From Flavipsychrobacter sp. (GTDB taxonomy: Bacteria > Bacteroidota > Bacteroidia > Chitinophagales > Chitinophagaceae), in the NCBI GenBank assembly GCA_016786615.1, contig JAEUVX010000009.1:186001-250000 (forward strand): a DNA stretch of 64,000 nt, read 5' to 3'. Position 1 is the first letter of the stretch; every line of letters begins with the position of its first letter. A model generated the notes under the pieces. The model did no database searches, was not told where the DNA came from, and worked only from the letters and a program-made list of their open reading frames with translations. The position numbers and the translations under genes were made by a program. Positions 9,009 through 17,545 of the stretch are shown one piece after another.

Positions 9009-10223
9009 GTGAACATTCCTTTTTCACCTCCATATATTGATAAAGATGTGCTTGATGAAGTGATGGATACACTTCAGTCTGGTTGGATTACTACAGGCCC
9101 TAAGGTGAAGGCGCTCGAAAAACTGTCTGCTGATATCTCAGGAGTACAGCATGCACTTTGTGTAAATTCATGGACATCGGGTGCAATGCTTGTTTTGAAA
9201 TGGCTTGGGGTAAAAGAAGGCGATGAAGTGATAGTTCCTGCATATACCTATGCTGCAACTGCATTGGCAGTAATACACTCAGGTGCTAAACCTGTGATGG
9301 TAGATGTGCTGGATGATTTTACCATTGACCCGAAAAAAATAAAAGCAGCTATAACTGCTAACACAAAAGCAGTGATAACTGTAGATATAGCGGGATGGCC
9401 ATGCGATTATGATGTGATAAAGAATGTATTATTCGGTGATGATGTTAAAGAAGTATTTACACCGGCTAATGATGTACAACAACAACTTGGCAGGCCACTA
9501 TTGATAGCGGATGCCGCACATTCTTTCGGTGCTATTTATAAAAGCAGGCAATCATCATTGGCAGCAGATGTAACAGTATTTTCTTTACATGCTGTAAAAA
9601 ACATAACTACCGCTGAGGGAGGTGTTATCGCTCTAAATCTGCAACAGCCTTTTGACAACGGAGTAGTTTATAATTGGATGCGCCTGAATGCAATGAACGG
9701 GCAAACAGCAGATGCATTTACCAAAACACAAAAAGGCAACTGGCGATATGATATAGTAAGTGATGGTTTGAAGGTAAATCTTACCGATGTATGTGCAGCC
9801 ATTGGGTTGGCGCAAATGCGTAAATACAAATCAAAATTATTGCCTGACAGAAGGCGTATTTTCGAACATTACAATCGTTTTTTTGCTGATAAAAACTGGG
9901 CAATATTACCACCTGCAATCAGCGACGAAAGAGAGTCGTCATATCACTTATACCTGTTACGTATTAATGATATAACTGAAGCCCAAAGGGATAAAATCAT
10001 TCAACTTGTAGCAGAAGTAGGGGCTGCGACTAATGTACATTTCGTACCTATGCCTATGCTTACATTGTTTAAAAATATGGGGTATGATATAAAGGATTAC
10101 CCTATAGCTTTTAATAATTATCATAACGAAATTTCACTACCTATATATTCCCAATTAACCGATGAACAATGTACTTTTATAGAAGAACAAATAGAGAAGG
10201 CTTATAGAGCCGTAGTGAAATGA
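9009..10223 (+). CDS. DegT/DnrJ/EryC1/StrS family PLP-dependent sugar aminotransferase
   Basis: Aspartate-aminotransferase-fold enzyme that transfers an amino group from glutamate to a keto-sugar nucleotide. Family marks are the start PFSPPYIDKDVLDEV, SGWITTGPKVKALE, DAAHSFGA, and FSLHAVKNITTAEGG with the PLP lysine at about K197. GTG 9009 directly follows the oxidoreductase gene. The keto sugar could come from that oxidoreductase (3-keto) or from the CapD/PglF-type dehydratase at 10816-12735 (4-keto-6-deoxy); the sequence alone does not separate these. Its ATGA stop/start overlap with the next gene shows translational coupling. Confidence 0.92.
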   Translation: MNIPFSPPYIDKDVLDEVMDTLQSGWITTGPKVKALEKLSADISGVQHALCVNSWTSGAMLVLKWLGVKEGDEVIVPAYTYAATALAVIHSGAKPVMVDVLDDFTIDPKKIKAAITANTKAVITVDIAGWPCDYDVIKNVLFGDDVKEVFTPANDVQQQLGRPLLIADAAHSFGAIYKSRQSSLAADVTVFSLHAVKNITTAEGGVIALNLQQPFDNGVVYNWMRLNAMNGQTADAFTKTQKGNWRYDIVSDGLKVNLTDVCAAIGLAQMRKYKSKLLPDRRRIFEHYNRFFADKNWAILPPAISDERESSYHLYLLRINDITEAQRDKIIQLVAEVGAATNVHFVPMPMLTLFKNMGYDIKDYPIAFNNYHNEISLPIYSQLTDEQCTFIEEQIEKAYRAVVK

Positions 10224-10810
10224 CCCGTTTATTTGATATACTGATAGCACTTGTAAGCCTTATTATTTTCAGTCCTTTATTTATACTATTGGCACTTTGG
10301 ATTAAAGTTGATTCGATAGGGCCTGTTTTTTATAAACAAAAACGTGTCGGCAGGTTTGGGAAAGAGTTTTACCTGTACAAATTCCGCTCGATGCATATCG
10401 ATGCTGATAAGGCTGGCTTACTGACTTTTGGCAATACTGATAAACGTATTACAAAGTCGGGGGTATTTATGCGCAGATATAAGTTGGATGAATTACCACA
10501 GTTATTAAATGTATTAGTTGGTAAGATGAGCATGGTTGGCCCACGTCCCGAGGTGAAGAAATACACAAACCTGTATACAGATAATCAAAAAATAGTATTA
10601 AACGTCCGTCCGGGAATTACAGATTTTGCTTCAGTGACTTACTATAATGAAAATAGCATACTGGAACAGCAATCCAACCCCGAACAATATTATATTGACA
10701 TTATAATGCCTGATAAGATAAGGCTGAATCTGGTATATATAAATAATCCTACGGTGCTTAATTATTTCAGGATAATATTCCTGACAGTAAAAACAGCTTT
10801 GAAAAAATAA
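10220..10810 (+). CDS. Initiating phosphoglycosyl transferase (bacterial sugar transferase family)
   Basis: Small PglC-like enzyme (196 residues) that moves a sugar-1-phosphate from a UDP-sugar onto undecaprenyl phosphate and starts the repeat unit. One N-terminal hydrophobic helix (residues 7-28) is followed by the signature KQKRVGRFGKEFYLYKFRSM, then KLDELPQLLNVL and GPRPE. It lacks the multi-spanning N-terminal part of WbaP/WcaJ proteins. It is the last plus-strand gene of the operon. With a PglF-like dehydratase and a DegT aminotransferase next to it, a di-N-acetyl-bacillosamine-type or other amino-deoxy sugar is a plausible substrate, by inference. Confidence 0.9.
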   Translation: MTRLFDILIALVSLIIFSPLFILLALWIKVDSIGPVFYKQKRVGRFGKEFYLYKFRSMHIDADKAGLLTFGNTDKRITKSGVFMRRYKLDELPQLLNVLVGKMSMVGPRPEVKKYTNLYTDNQKIVLNVRPGITDFASVTYYNENSILEQQSNPEQYYIDIIMPDKIRLNLVYINNPTVLNYFRIIFLTVKTALKK

Positions 10811-10815
10811 GAAGC

Positions 10816-12735
10816 TTATTGCTTCGATTTAATGGACTCGTAAGTAAGGTTATTACTCACAAATTCAGGTACCAGCTCTTTCATAATACCTACTGTTTCC
10901 AATGTATAGTGCCTTTGTGCGCTTGCTATTAGTTTATCTACTTTATCCTTAATAGCAGTATAGTCATATTCAGGCACTTTTGCTATCATTATTTTATCAT
11001 GATAGGTTGGTACTACATTCTCGCTATTGTTTAGCAATTCTTCGTACAGTTTTTCCCCGGGTCTCAGTCCTGTATATACAATCTTTATATCCACTTCGGG
11101 TTCTTTACCTGCCAGGCGAATAATCTTCCTTGCCAGGTCAACGATCTTTACAGGCTCTCCCATATCAAATACAAATATCTCACTACCCTGCCCCATAACA
11201 CCGGCTTCAATTACAAGCTGGCATGCTTCGGGTATTGTCATGAAATATCTGGTAATTTCTGGGTGAGTGACAGTGATAGGCCCGCCCTTCTCCAGTTGTT
11301 TCTTGAATATTGGAATTACCGAACCATTAGAACCCAGTACATTACCAAAGCGCGTGGTTACAAATTTTGTAAGTTTATTATCATGCGGTAAGGCTATGTT
11401 ATTATTCAGTAAATGCTTGTAGTAGCTCTGTGTGAATATCTCCGCAATGCGTTTAGAAGCTCCCATTATATTCGTAGGGTTTACTGCCTTGTCGGTAGAC
11501 ACCATTACAAACTTTTCTACTCCGTTAGTTACAGACAGTTCGGCAAGCATTTTTGTTCCGAACACATTATTCAATATGGCAACCGAAGGGTTGTCTTCCA
11601 TTAATGGCACATGCTTATATGCTGCAGCATGAAAAACAACTTCAGGATTATATATCTCGAAAAGGTGTTCCATTCTCACTCGGTCGCATATATCGCCGAT
11701 ATATGGTTTGAAATTAGCACCCGGATGCGATTCACGTAATTCCAACACAATATTGTGCATAGGTGTTTCTGCATTATCGCACATGATAATGAGAGCGGGC
11801 TTGTATTTTAGTAATTGCCTGACCAACTCACTGCCGATAGAACCGGCAGCACCTGTTACCAATACTTTTTTACCTTTTAATTCGAAGTGAATTTTTTCGT
11901 TATCAATTCGGATCACTTCACGTTCCAGCAGATCTTCGATATTAATGTCTTTCAGTGTTTCAGTATCAATTTTACCATCAAGCCACTGCTGAACCGGTGG
12001 CACTTGTTGCACTTTGATGCCTAATTGAAGACATTTATCAACCAGGTAATTCAGTTTATCCTTTGGTATGTTTTTATTGGCAATAATTAACAGCTCAACA
12101 TTGTCGTTCTTCAATTTCTCGAAAGATGCATCATCGCTATTGTATATAGGTATGCCTTCCATAAGCTTACCGGTTTTACCCAGTACATCGTCTATGAAAG
12201 CTACAACCTGCAAGTTGCTGCTTGGGAAGTCATTGATTACCTTTTTGGTTTGCTGGCCATTTTCACTGGCATCATATACTGCAGCCTTTACCTTATTGCG
12301 GTCAATATTATGCTGCTGATAGTATTTGAATATATACCGTACTAAAAGCCTGTACGTTATAAGTGTAAAGTTGGTGATGAAAAAGTTAATAACTACAACA
12401 GATATAGGGAAGAGAAATATGCCTGATGATGATTGTGTAACTATGAAATTTATTGAAAAGTAGAAAACAGAAGCTATAGAGTTAACTACTAACAACCTGA
12501 ATGTATCCTCAATATTGGTATATCGTATTATACCTGCGTAGCTCTTTACTAAATAGAACAACACGGTATTAAGGCCTAAGGATAAACCTAATATGAGTGA
12601 CATATCATATCTGGCAACATCCTCAAGATTGAAATTAAAGCGTAGTAAAAAGGAAAAGAATAAACATAACTGAACGCAAATCAAGTCTAATATAAATATT
12701 AACCATCTTGGTAAAATGCGTATCCTGTAATGCAT
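10816..12735 (-). CDS. CapD/PglF-type nucleoside-diphosphate sugar dehydratase
   Basis: 639-residue membrane-anchored short-chain dehydrogenase. Four N-terminal transmembrane helices (about residues 10-130), a CoA-binding-like Rossmann domain, then the catalytic domain starting KKVLVTGAAGSIGSELVRQL near 287, with MVSTDKAVNPTNIMGASKR near 412. The Thr-Asp-Lys replaces the usual Tyr-based triad, as in PglF. Homologues make UDP-2-acetamido-4-keto-6-deoxyhexose from UDP-GlcNAc. The gene converges on the polysaccharide operon, leaving 5 nt between stops and no clear terminator. A -7 box TACATTTG lies upstream on the minus strand (12804-12811). Confidence 0.9.
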   Translation of the reverse strand: MHYRIRILPRWLIFILDLICVQLCLFFSFLLRFNFNLEDVARYDMSLILGLSLGLNTVLFYLVKSYAGIIRYTNIEDTFRLLVVNSIASVFYFSINFIVTQSSSGIFLFPISVVVINFFITNFTLITYRLLVRYIFKYYQQHNIDRNKVKAAVYDASENGQQTKKVINDFPSSNLQVVAFIDDVLGKTGKLMEGIPIYNSDDASFEKLKNDNVELLIIANKNIPKDKLNYLVDKCLQLGIKVQQVPPVQQWLDGKIDTETLKDINIEDLLEREVIRIDNEKIHFELKGKKVLVTGAAGSIGSELVRQLLKYKPALIIMCDNAETPMHNIVLELRESHPGANFKPYIGDICDRVRMEHLFEIYNPEVVFHAAAYKHVPLMEDNPSVAILNNVFGTKMLAELSVTNGVEKFVMVSTDKAVNPTNIMGASKRIAEIFTQSYYKHLLNNNIALPHDNKLTKFVTTRFGNVLGSNGSVIPIFKKQLEKGGPITVTHPEITRYFMTIPEACQLVIEAGVMGQGSEIFVFDMGEPVKIVDLARKIIRLAGKEPEVDIKIVYTGLRPGEKLYEELLNNSENVVPTYHDKIMIAKVPEYDYTAIKDKVDKLIASAQRHYTLETVGIMKELVPEFVSNNLTYESIKSKQ

Positions 12736-12753
12736 AGAAACTTGTTATCTAAA

Positions 12754-12779
12754 TGTAATGTATGTGTATTTACATTACA
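12754..12779. repeat. Short inverted repeat in the leader of the CapD-like gene
   Basis: Arms tgtaatgta (12754-12762) and tacattaca (12771-12779) are perfect reverse complements with an 8-nt loop. They lie between the start codon at 12735 and the candidate -7 box at 12804-12811, so in the presumed 5' leader. Operator or RNA hairpin are both possible; chance is not excluded in AT-rich DNA. Confidence 0.4.
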
Positions 12780-12803
12780 ATACCGGCAATAGTATTTGTT
12801 GAG

Positions 12804-12811
12804 CAAATGTA
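12804..12811 (-). promoter_or_regulatory. -7 promoter box TACATTTG for the CapD-like gene
   Basis: Minus-strand TACATTTG matches the Bacteroidota -7 consensus TAnnTTTG exactly, about 70 nt before the start codon. No well-spaced -33 TTTG is evident. Confidence 0.4.
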
Positions 12812-12894
12812 ATAAACAAATATGGCAATGCTGAGGTATGGCCTTATTTTATTATAATTATTTTAAATACATGTTGCCGAAACTGTGTAGAAAC

Positions 12895-14316
12895 CTATCG
12901 GGCTATCCATATTTCAGGGTTTAGTTTTATGGTGTTTTTCCAAATCTGGAAGTTCAGAATACTTTCGCCCTCATCGTTCATATTAACCGTACCGATTTGT
13001 TGCTTTGTCTGCACTTTCTGCCCGTTCTGAACAAAAGTTTTTGCAAGGTGCATATATACTGTATAGTATGCGCCATGGTTTATCATCACATTCCACTCTT
13101 TTCCATCCACAGAAAATACCTTTGCAGTACCTTCAAATACTGCTCTTGCAGATGCGCCATGTGCAGTACTGATATCGATACCATAATTCTCCATCTCTAC
13201 TTTCTGTGCCACTGCATGGCGATACTTACCAAATCCTTGTGAGATAAATCCTTTTTCTACAGGCCATGGCAATCTGCCACGATTGCTTTCGAAATTATTC
13301 GACAATGCATTAGCTTCAGGTGTCAGCGAGTAGTCGTAATTTTTTGGAACTACTGCTTTAGGCGTCGCAGTTGCTACAGTATTATTAGTTGTTGTTTTTG
13401 GTGCGGTTACATTATTTGTTGCAGGCCTGTTACCATTAGGTTGAGACGGTTGATTATTAGTGTTTGTAACGGGTTTATTAGCAGGGTTACCACCGGCTGC
13501 AGCCAACATGGATGCTTTTTTGGCTTCTTCCTGTCTCCTTCGTTCTTCTTCAGCACGTTTTCTGGCTTCTTCTTCAGCCTTTTTACGTTGAATTTCCATT
13601 TCGCGGCGTATTATATCATTTACCGCCTTATCCAATTGCCGAGCTGTACGTTTGTCTTTATCTATCTGAGACATTAACTGCTTTTCACGCCCTTTCAATT
13701 CCTTTACTACAGCATTGGTTTCATTGGTTTCTTTTTGTATTTCCAGTTTTTGTTTTTCTTCTGTACTCAGCAGCATATCTTTTTCAGATTTTTCCGCATT
13801 AAGCACATCAATTTTCTTAACGATTACGCCCTGTGTTACCCGAATTTTATCTGCTTGTTGTTTACGGTAGTCGCGGTATTTTTTTAAATACTTTACTCTG
13901 CGTAATGCTTCATTAAAATCTTTTGAAGAAAATAAAAATGCCAGCATGTCATAAGAGCCGCGGCTACGATAGGCATATCTTACTGATTGTGCATATCGCA
14001 TTTTTAATACTTCAAGGTTTTGCTTCAGGCGGGAAACCTCGTTGGTAGATGTTTGTATATTATTATTAATCTGACCTATCTCTTCGTTAATATTTCGTAT
14101 CAGCCTTTGCCTTTCTGCCAGTTTGTTTTGCAGGGCCCGAAGCTGCCCCATTGTAGCATTCTTATCTTTTTTAGTTGCTTCTAATTGTGCTTCGGTCTGC
14201 TTTATAGACTCAATAATGCTCTGCCTGCGTTTTACAAGATCATCACGGGTAGGCTGTTGCGCACCCGCTAATATTGGAAAGAAAATAACTAAGAGTATTA
14301 CGATAAAGCGCATCAA
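12895..14316 (-). CDS. EnvC-like murein hydrolase activator (coiled coil plus degenerate LytM/M23 domain)
   Basis: Periplasmic protein of 473 residues: signal peptide (FIVILLVIFFPILAGAQQ), long charged coiled coil (about 25-250), a low-complexity N/T/P linker, and a C-terminal M23/LytM domain (about 345-473). The HxGxD zinc site of active LytM enzymes reads NYGIDI, with Asn for His, so the domain is probably not a working peptidase. As known for EnvC and NlpD, it would activate an N-acetylmuramoyl amidase during cell separation. It is monocistronic, with a candidate -7 box TATTTTTG on the minus strand at 14344-14351. Confidence 0.88.
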   Translation of the reverse strand: MMRFIVILLVIFFPILAGAQQPTRDDLVKRRQSIIESIKQTEAQLEATKKDKNATMGQLRALQNKLAERQRLIRNINEEIGQINNNIQTSTNEVSRLKQNLEVLKMRYAQSVRYAYRSRGSYDMLAFLFSSKDFNEALRRVKYLKKYRDYRKQQADKIRVTQGVIVKKIDVLNAEKSEKDMLLSTEEKQKLEIQKETNETNAVVKELKGREKQLMSQIDKDKRTARQLDKAVNDIIRREMEIQRKKAEEEARKRAEEERRRQEEAKKASMLAAAGGNPANKPVTNTNNQPSQPNGNRPATNNVTAPKTTTNNTVATATPKAVVPKNYDYSLTPEANALSNNFESNRGRLPWPVEKGFISQGFGKYRHAVAQKVEMENYGIDISTAHGASARAVFEGTAKVFSVDGKEWNVMINHGAYYTVYMHLAKTFVQNGQKVQTKQQIGTVNMNDEGESILNFQIWKNTIKLNPEIWIAR

Positions 14317-14343
14317 AAAAAACAGGGCCTTTTGCTAAAGCAA

Positions 14344-14351
14344 CAAAAATA
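14344..14351 (-). promoter_or_regulatory. -7 promoter box TATTTTTG for the envC-like gene
   Basis: Exact match to TAnnTTTG on the minus strand, 28 nt before the start codon at 14316. No convincing -33 element. Confidence 0.35.
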
Positions 14352-14468
14352 ACCAAATATCGTAGCCTTACGAATCATATTCAATGTTTTAAGATGATTT
14401 TAGCCTTTTTTATTATAAAACCGTCGCTTTCACTTTTTTATATTTTCTTTGTTTCCAAATAACAGGGT

Positions 14469-15344
14469 ATGCTATACTCAATGACAGGTTTTGGCCGTGC
14501 AGAGGCTACAATAAGCGGCAGGCAAGTAGTGGTAGAGATGAAATCGCTCAATGGCAAGCAGTTTGATATTGTAACCAAACTACCGCCAATTTTGAGGTCT
14601 TACGAACTCGATATTCGCAATATGCTGAATGGGATATTGATGCGCGGCACAATAGACCTTACTATTGCCATAAAACAGGATGGGGCTACAAAACCTATGA
14701 TTGTAAATACAGGTCTTGCAAAGTTTTATTATCAAAGCATGAAACAGATAGCAGATGACTTGCATATACCTGAAGAAAATATATTAGCAACGCTGATGCG
14801 TATGCCCGAGGTAGTAGCAGCAGACCAGGATGTTATTGCTGAAGAAGAATGGGCACAGCTTAAAATAGTTATAGAGACCGCTGCAAAACATTTGATGGCT
14901 CATAGAAAAAATGAGGGTAATGCTTTGCATAAAGATTTGCATAGTCGCATACAGAATATCGAGGCATTGCTGCAGGACGTAATACCATTGGAGACACAAA
15001 GAACTGAAAAAATCAGGGGCAGGATTATGCAATCATTGCAAGATATGGTTGGTGCTGAAAATATGGATCCTAACAGGTTTGAGCAGGAAATGATATATTA
15101 TCTTGAACGTATAGATATATCTGAAGAAAAAACACGTTTGAAACAGCACTGTATCTACTTTCATGAAACTGTAGAAAAACAAGGTATATCCAAAGGAAAG
15201 ATTCTGGGCTTTATATTGCAGGAAGTTGGTAGAGAAATAAATACTCTGGGTTCAAAAGCAAATAATGCTGAAATTCAGCAAATAGTCATCAATATGAAAG
15301 ATGAACTGGAAAAAGCAAAGGAACAGGTTTTGAATATATTATAA
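14469..15344 (+). CDS. YicC family endoribonuclease
   Basis: Full-length YicC protein (291 residues): N-terminal MTGFGRAEATISGRQVVVEMKSLNGKQFD and the conserved C-terminal GKILGFILQEVGREINTLGSKANNAEIQ, both diagnostic (each quoted in parts of the family signature; positions 4-32 and about 241-268). The family is an RNA endonuclease whose E. coli member promotes decay of the small RNA RyhB. Usually gmk (guanylate kinase) follows yicC in Bacteroidota and many other bacteria; here gldH follows after 39 nt instead. It probably shares a transcript with gldH and the histidine kinase. Confidence 0.92.
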   Translation: MLYSMTGFGRAEATISGRQVVVEMKSLNGKQFDIVTKLPPILRSYELDIRNMLNGILMRGTIDLTIAIKQDGATKPMIVNTGLAKFYYQSMKQIADDLHIPEENILATLMRMPEVVAADQDVIAEEEWAQLKIVIETAAKHLMAHRKNEGNALHKDLHSRIQNIEALLQDVIPLETQRTEKIRGRIMQSLQDMVGAENMDPNRFEQEMIYYLERIDISEEKTRLKQHCIYFHETVEKQGISKGKILGFILQEVGREINTLGSKANNAEIQQIVINMKDELEKAKEQVLNIL

Positions 15345-15383
15345 TACGAAAGTCAAATATCAGCTAATACTATTACATAATAC

Positions 15384-15884
15384 ATGTTTCGTCTATATTT
15401 TATCGTACTGTTGGTTGCTACACTTGCATTAAACGGATGTATTTCATCTCCCTTATATCAAAAGGAATATACGATACCGCAAAATGCATGGGATTACAAT
15501 TTTAAGCCATCATTCAAATTTGAAGTGACAGATACGAATGCACGTTACAATATTTTCTTTCTTGTAAGGCATACAGAAACATACCCGAATTCGAATATTT
15601 GGATATGGGTTTATACCAAACAACCGGGAGATACAGTTTTTCAAAAAACAAGGCTTGAGATTCCATTGGCTGAGCCGGGAGGTAAATGGATGGGCAGAGG
15701 TATGGGTGCTATATGGGAACAACGGATGCCTATTTCTAACGATGGAGATACCGTTATGTTGCGCAAAAAAGGCACTTGGGAAATACGTTTTGAGCAGAAT
15801 ATGCGCGTAAATCCGTTACCCGAAGTGCTGCAGGTAGGTTTGCGTGTAGAAAAGCATCCGCTTCGTAACTTTAGTACACAATAA
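15384..15884 (+). CDS. gldH: Gliding motility lipoprotein GldH
   Basis: 166-residue lipoprotein with a type II signal peptide ending at LALNGC (Cys19). The mature part matches the GldH pattern: NARYNIFFLVRHTETYPNSN, IWVYTKQPGDTVFQ, PLAEPGGKWMGRGMG and FEQNMRVNPLPEVLQVGLRVEK. In Flavobacterium johnsoniae GldH is needed for gliding, but its molecular role is unclear; it associates with the envelope apparatus linked to type IX secretion. It sits 39 nt after yicC and 6 nt before a sensor kinase gene, suggesting a common transcript. Confidence 0.88.
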   Translation: MFRLYFIVLLVATLALNGCISSPLYQKEYTIPQNAWDYNFKPSFKFEVTDTNARYNIFFLVRHTETYPNSNIWIWVYTKQPGDTVFQKTRLEIPLAEPGGKWMGRGMGAIWEQRMPISNDGDTVMLRKKGTWEIRFEQNMRVNPLPEVLQVGLRVEKHPLRNFSTQ

Positions 15885-15890
15885 AAGCAG

Positions 15891-16862
15891 ATGCGTTTTT
15901 TTACAACCGTACATTTATTATTACTTGCATATATAGTGGCAGCATTGCTGTTTTGGGGTTTCAGCTTGAATGATAAAAGCAGGGAAATATATAATCAGGG
16001 CATTGTAATTCTGAAAACCGAGGTTGATAGTACGCTATATCCTGAAATGTATAATACAAGGGTGCAGCAATTGCAATCAGAACTTGATACACGCAAAAAG
16101 CAATATATCGGTGAGGGTTCTACATTTTTACTCGTAATATTAATAGGGGCAGCTGTAGTATATAGCTCTTTCAGGCGTAGCATACGATTGTCTAAACAAC
16201 AGAACAATTTTATGTTGTCTGTGACGCATGAGCTAAAATCGCCCATCGCCGCTATGAAGTTAAATCTTCAGACGCTGGAGCGACATAAATTAGATGAGGA
16301 GAAAAAATCGCTTCTGGTAGAAAGATGTGTAAAAGAAGCTAACAGGCTAAATGATTTGTGTAATAATATGCTGATAGCTTCGCAGATGGAGGGGCGGCAG
16401 TATATACCTGCAAGAGAACAAATACAGTTTGATGAATTGGTAAACAGCAGCTTCAAAGATTATGCAGTGAGGTATGCAGGGCGTTTTATAGAAAGGGATA
16501 TTGATGTGTGTATGTTGCACGGAGACAGGCTATTATTACAAATGGCAATCAATAACCTGCTGGAAAATGCTGTAAAATATACACCTGCTGATAAACCTGT
16601 AACTGTCAGTCTGATTCTGAAAAACAATAATGTACACCTTCAAATAGCGGATAATGGCCCCGGCATACCGGATAGTGAAAAAAGTAAAGTGTTCAACAAG
16701 TTTTATCGTATAGGCAACGAAGAAACACGTAAAACAAAAGGTACCGGCCTCGGCCTGTATCTTACAGCAAAGATTGTTAGGCAACACAAGGGAAAGATTA
16801 CAATTACTGATAATCAGCCATCAGGTTGTGTTTTTGAAATCGTATTGCCAGTATCAGTCTGA
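15891..16862 (+). CDS. Membrane sensor histidine kinase (PorY-like candidate)
   Basis: 323 residues. Two transmembrane helices (about 5-24 and 77-93) flank a short periplasmic loop, too small for a known ligand domain. Kinase boxes are complete: H-box [13 protein letters not shown] (phospho-acceptor His113), N-box [12 protein letters not shown]1 DNGPGIP, F-box FNKFYR and G2 GTGLGLYL. No response regulator is adjacent. The architecture and the gldH neighbour recall PorY, the kinase that works with PorX to control type IX secretion in Porphyromonas; this identification is inference. Its last 49 nt overlap the 3' end of rnhB on the other strand. Confidence 0.88.
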   Translation: MRFFTTVHLLLLAYIVAALLFWGFSLNDKSREIYNQGIVILKTEVDSTLYPEMYNTRVQQLQSELDTRKKQYIGEGSTFLLVILIGAAVVYSSFRRSIRLSKQQNNFMLSVTHELKSPIAAMKLNLQTLERHKLDEEKKSLLVERCVKEANRLNDLCNNMLIASQMEGRQYIPAREQIQFDELVNSSFKDYAVRYAGRFIERDIDVCMLHGDRLLLQMAINNLLENAVKYTPADKPVTVSLILKNNNVHLQIADNGPGIPDSEKSKVFNKFYRIGNEETRKTKGTGLGLYLTAKIVRQHKGKITITDNQPSGCVFEIVLPVSV

Positions 16863-17464
16863 TTATCAGATAATTTATTCCATTTAAAAGTTTTACGGTG
16901 ATGTTCGCACATGCCGAACTCGTGTAGCTTTGCCAAATGTTTAGCCGTACCATAACCTTTATTATCCTTCCACCCGTACTGCGGATATGCAGCATCAAGC
17001 TTCAGCATGTATTCATCCCTGTGTGTTTTGGCAAGTATGCTGGCTGCGGCAATGGCTGCGTATTTGGCATCACCCCCCACGATACATTGGTGCGGAATAC
17101 CAAGATATGGGCTAAATCTGTTCCCGTCAATCAACAATAATTCCGGTTTGGTATGTAACTTTTCGACGGCTAAGTGCATAGCTTTAAAAGAAGCATTCAG
17201 GATGTTGATTACATCAATTTCATGCTCACTTATTTGAGCAACAGCCCAGGATATTGCTTCTTTTTCTATTACAGGACGTAATACGTCGCGGTCTGGTTCA
17301 GATAGTTTCTTGCTGTCATTCAGTAACGGGTGATAAAATGCTTCGGGCAGTATTACAGCAGCAGCAAATACAGGCCCTGCAAGACAGCCTCTCCCAGCTT
17401 CATCGCAGCCTGCTTCAGTAAGTCCTTGTTGATAAAATTGTTTTAATGTAATGCTGCCGCCCAT
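16814..17464 (-). CDS. rnhB: Ribonuclease HII
   Basis: Removes ribonucleotides and RNA from RNA-DNA hybrids. 216 residues, a normal size. N-terminal [19 protein letters not shown] carries the first catalytic acidic pair; [29 protein letters not shown] and [16 protein letters not shown] complete the family pattern. ATG at 17464. The 3' end overlaps the convergent histidine kinase gene by 49 nt. A terminator of the next upstream gene (17490-17518) separates it from the secreted-protein gene, so rnhB must have its own promoter, which I could not place. Confidence 0.95.
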   Translation of the reverse strand: MGGSITLKQFYQQGLTEAGCDEAGRGCLAGPVFAAAVILPEAFYHPLLNDSKKLSEPDRDVLRPVIEKEAISWAVAQISEHEIDVINILNASFKAMHLAVEKLHTKPELLLIDGNRFSPYLGIPHQCIVGGDAKYAAIAAASILAKTHRDEYMLKLDAAYPQYGWKDNKGYGTAKHLAKLHEFGMCEHHRKTFKWNKLSDNQTDTGNTISKTQPDG

Positions 17465-17489
17465 CCGGTAAAAGTAGCAAGTATATATA

Positions 17490-17518
17490 AAAAAATAAGA
17501 GCCCTATAAAGGGCCCTT
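17490..17518 (-). terminator. Intrinsic terminator after the secreted-protein gene
   Basis: On the minus strand a GC-rich stem (agggc/gccct, tetraloop) is followed by ttatttttttat. It lies 28 nt past the stop of the gene at 17546-18091 and just before rnhB. Confidence 0.8.
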
Positions 17519-17545
17519 CTGTATAAGGGATAAGAGAGAGACTAA

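Noticed and set aside
10811-10830. gaagc/gcttc mini-hairpin between the convergent sugar transferase and CapD-like genes
   Set aside because: Only 5 bp, no T-tract, and inside the 5-nt gap plus coding ends; too weak to call a terminator.
16814-17464. Suspicion that the rnhB-kinase overlap is a frameshift artefact
   Set aside because: Both proteins have normal lengths and complete C-terminal motifs, so the overlap looks genuine.
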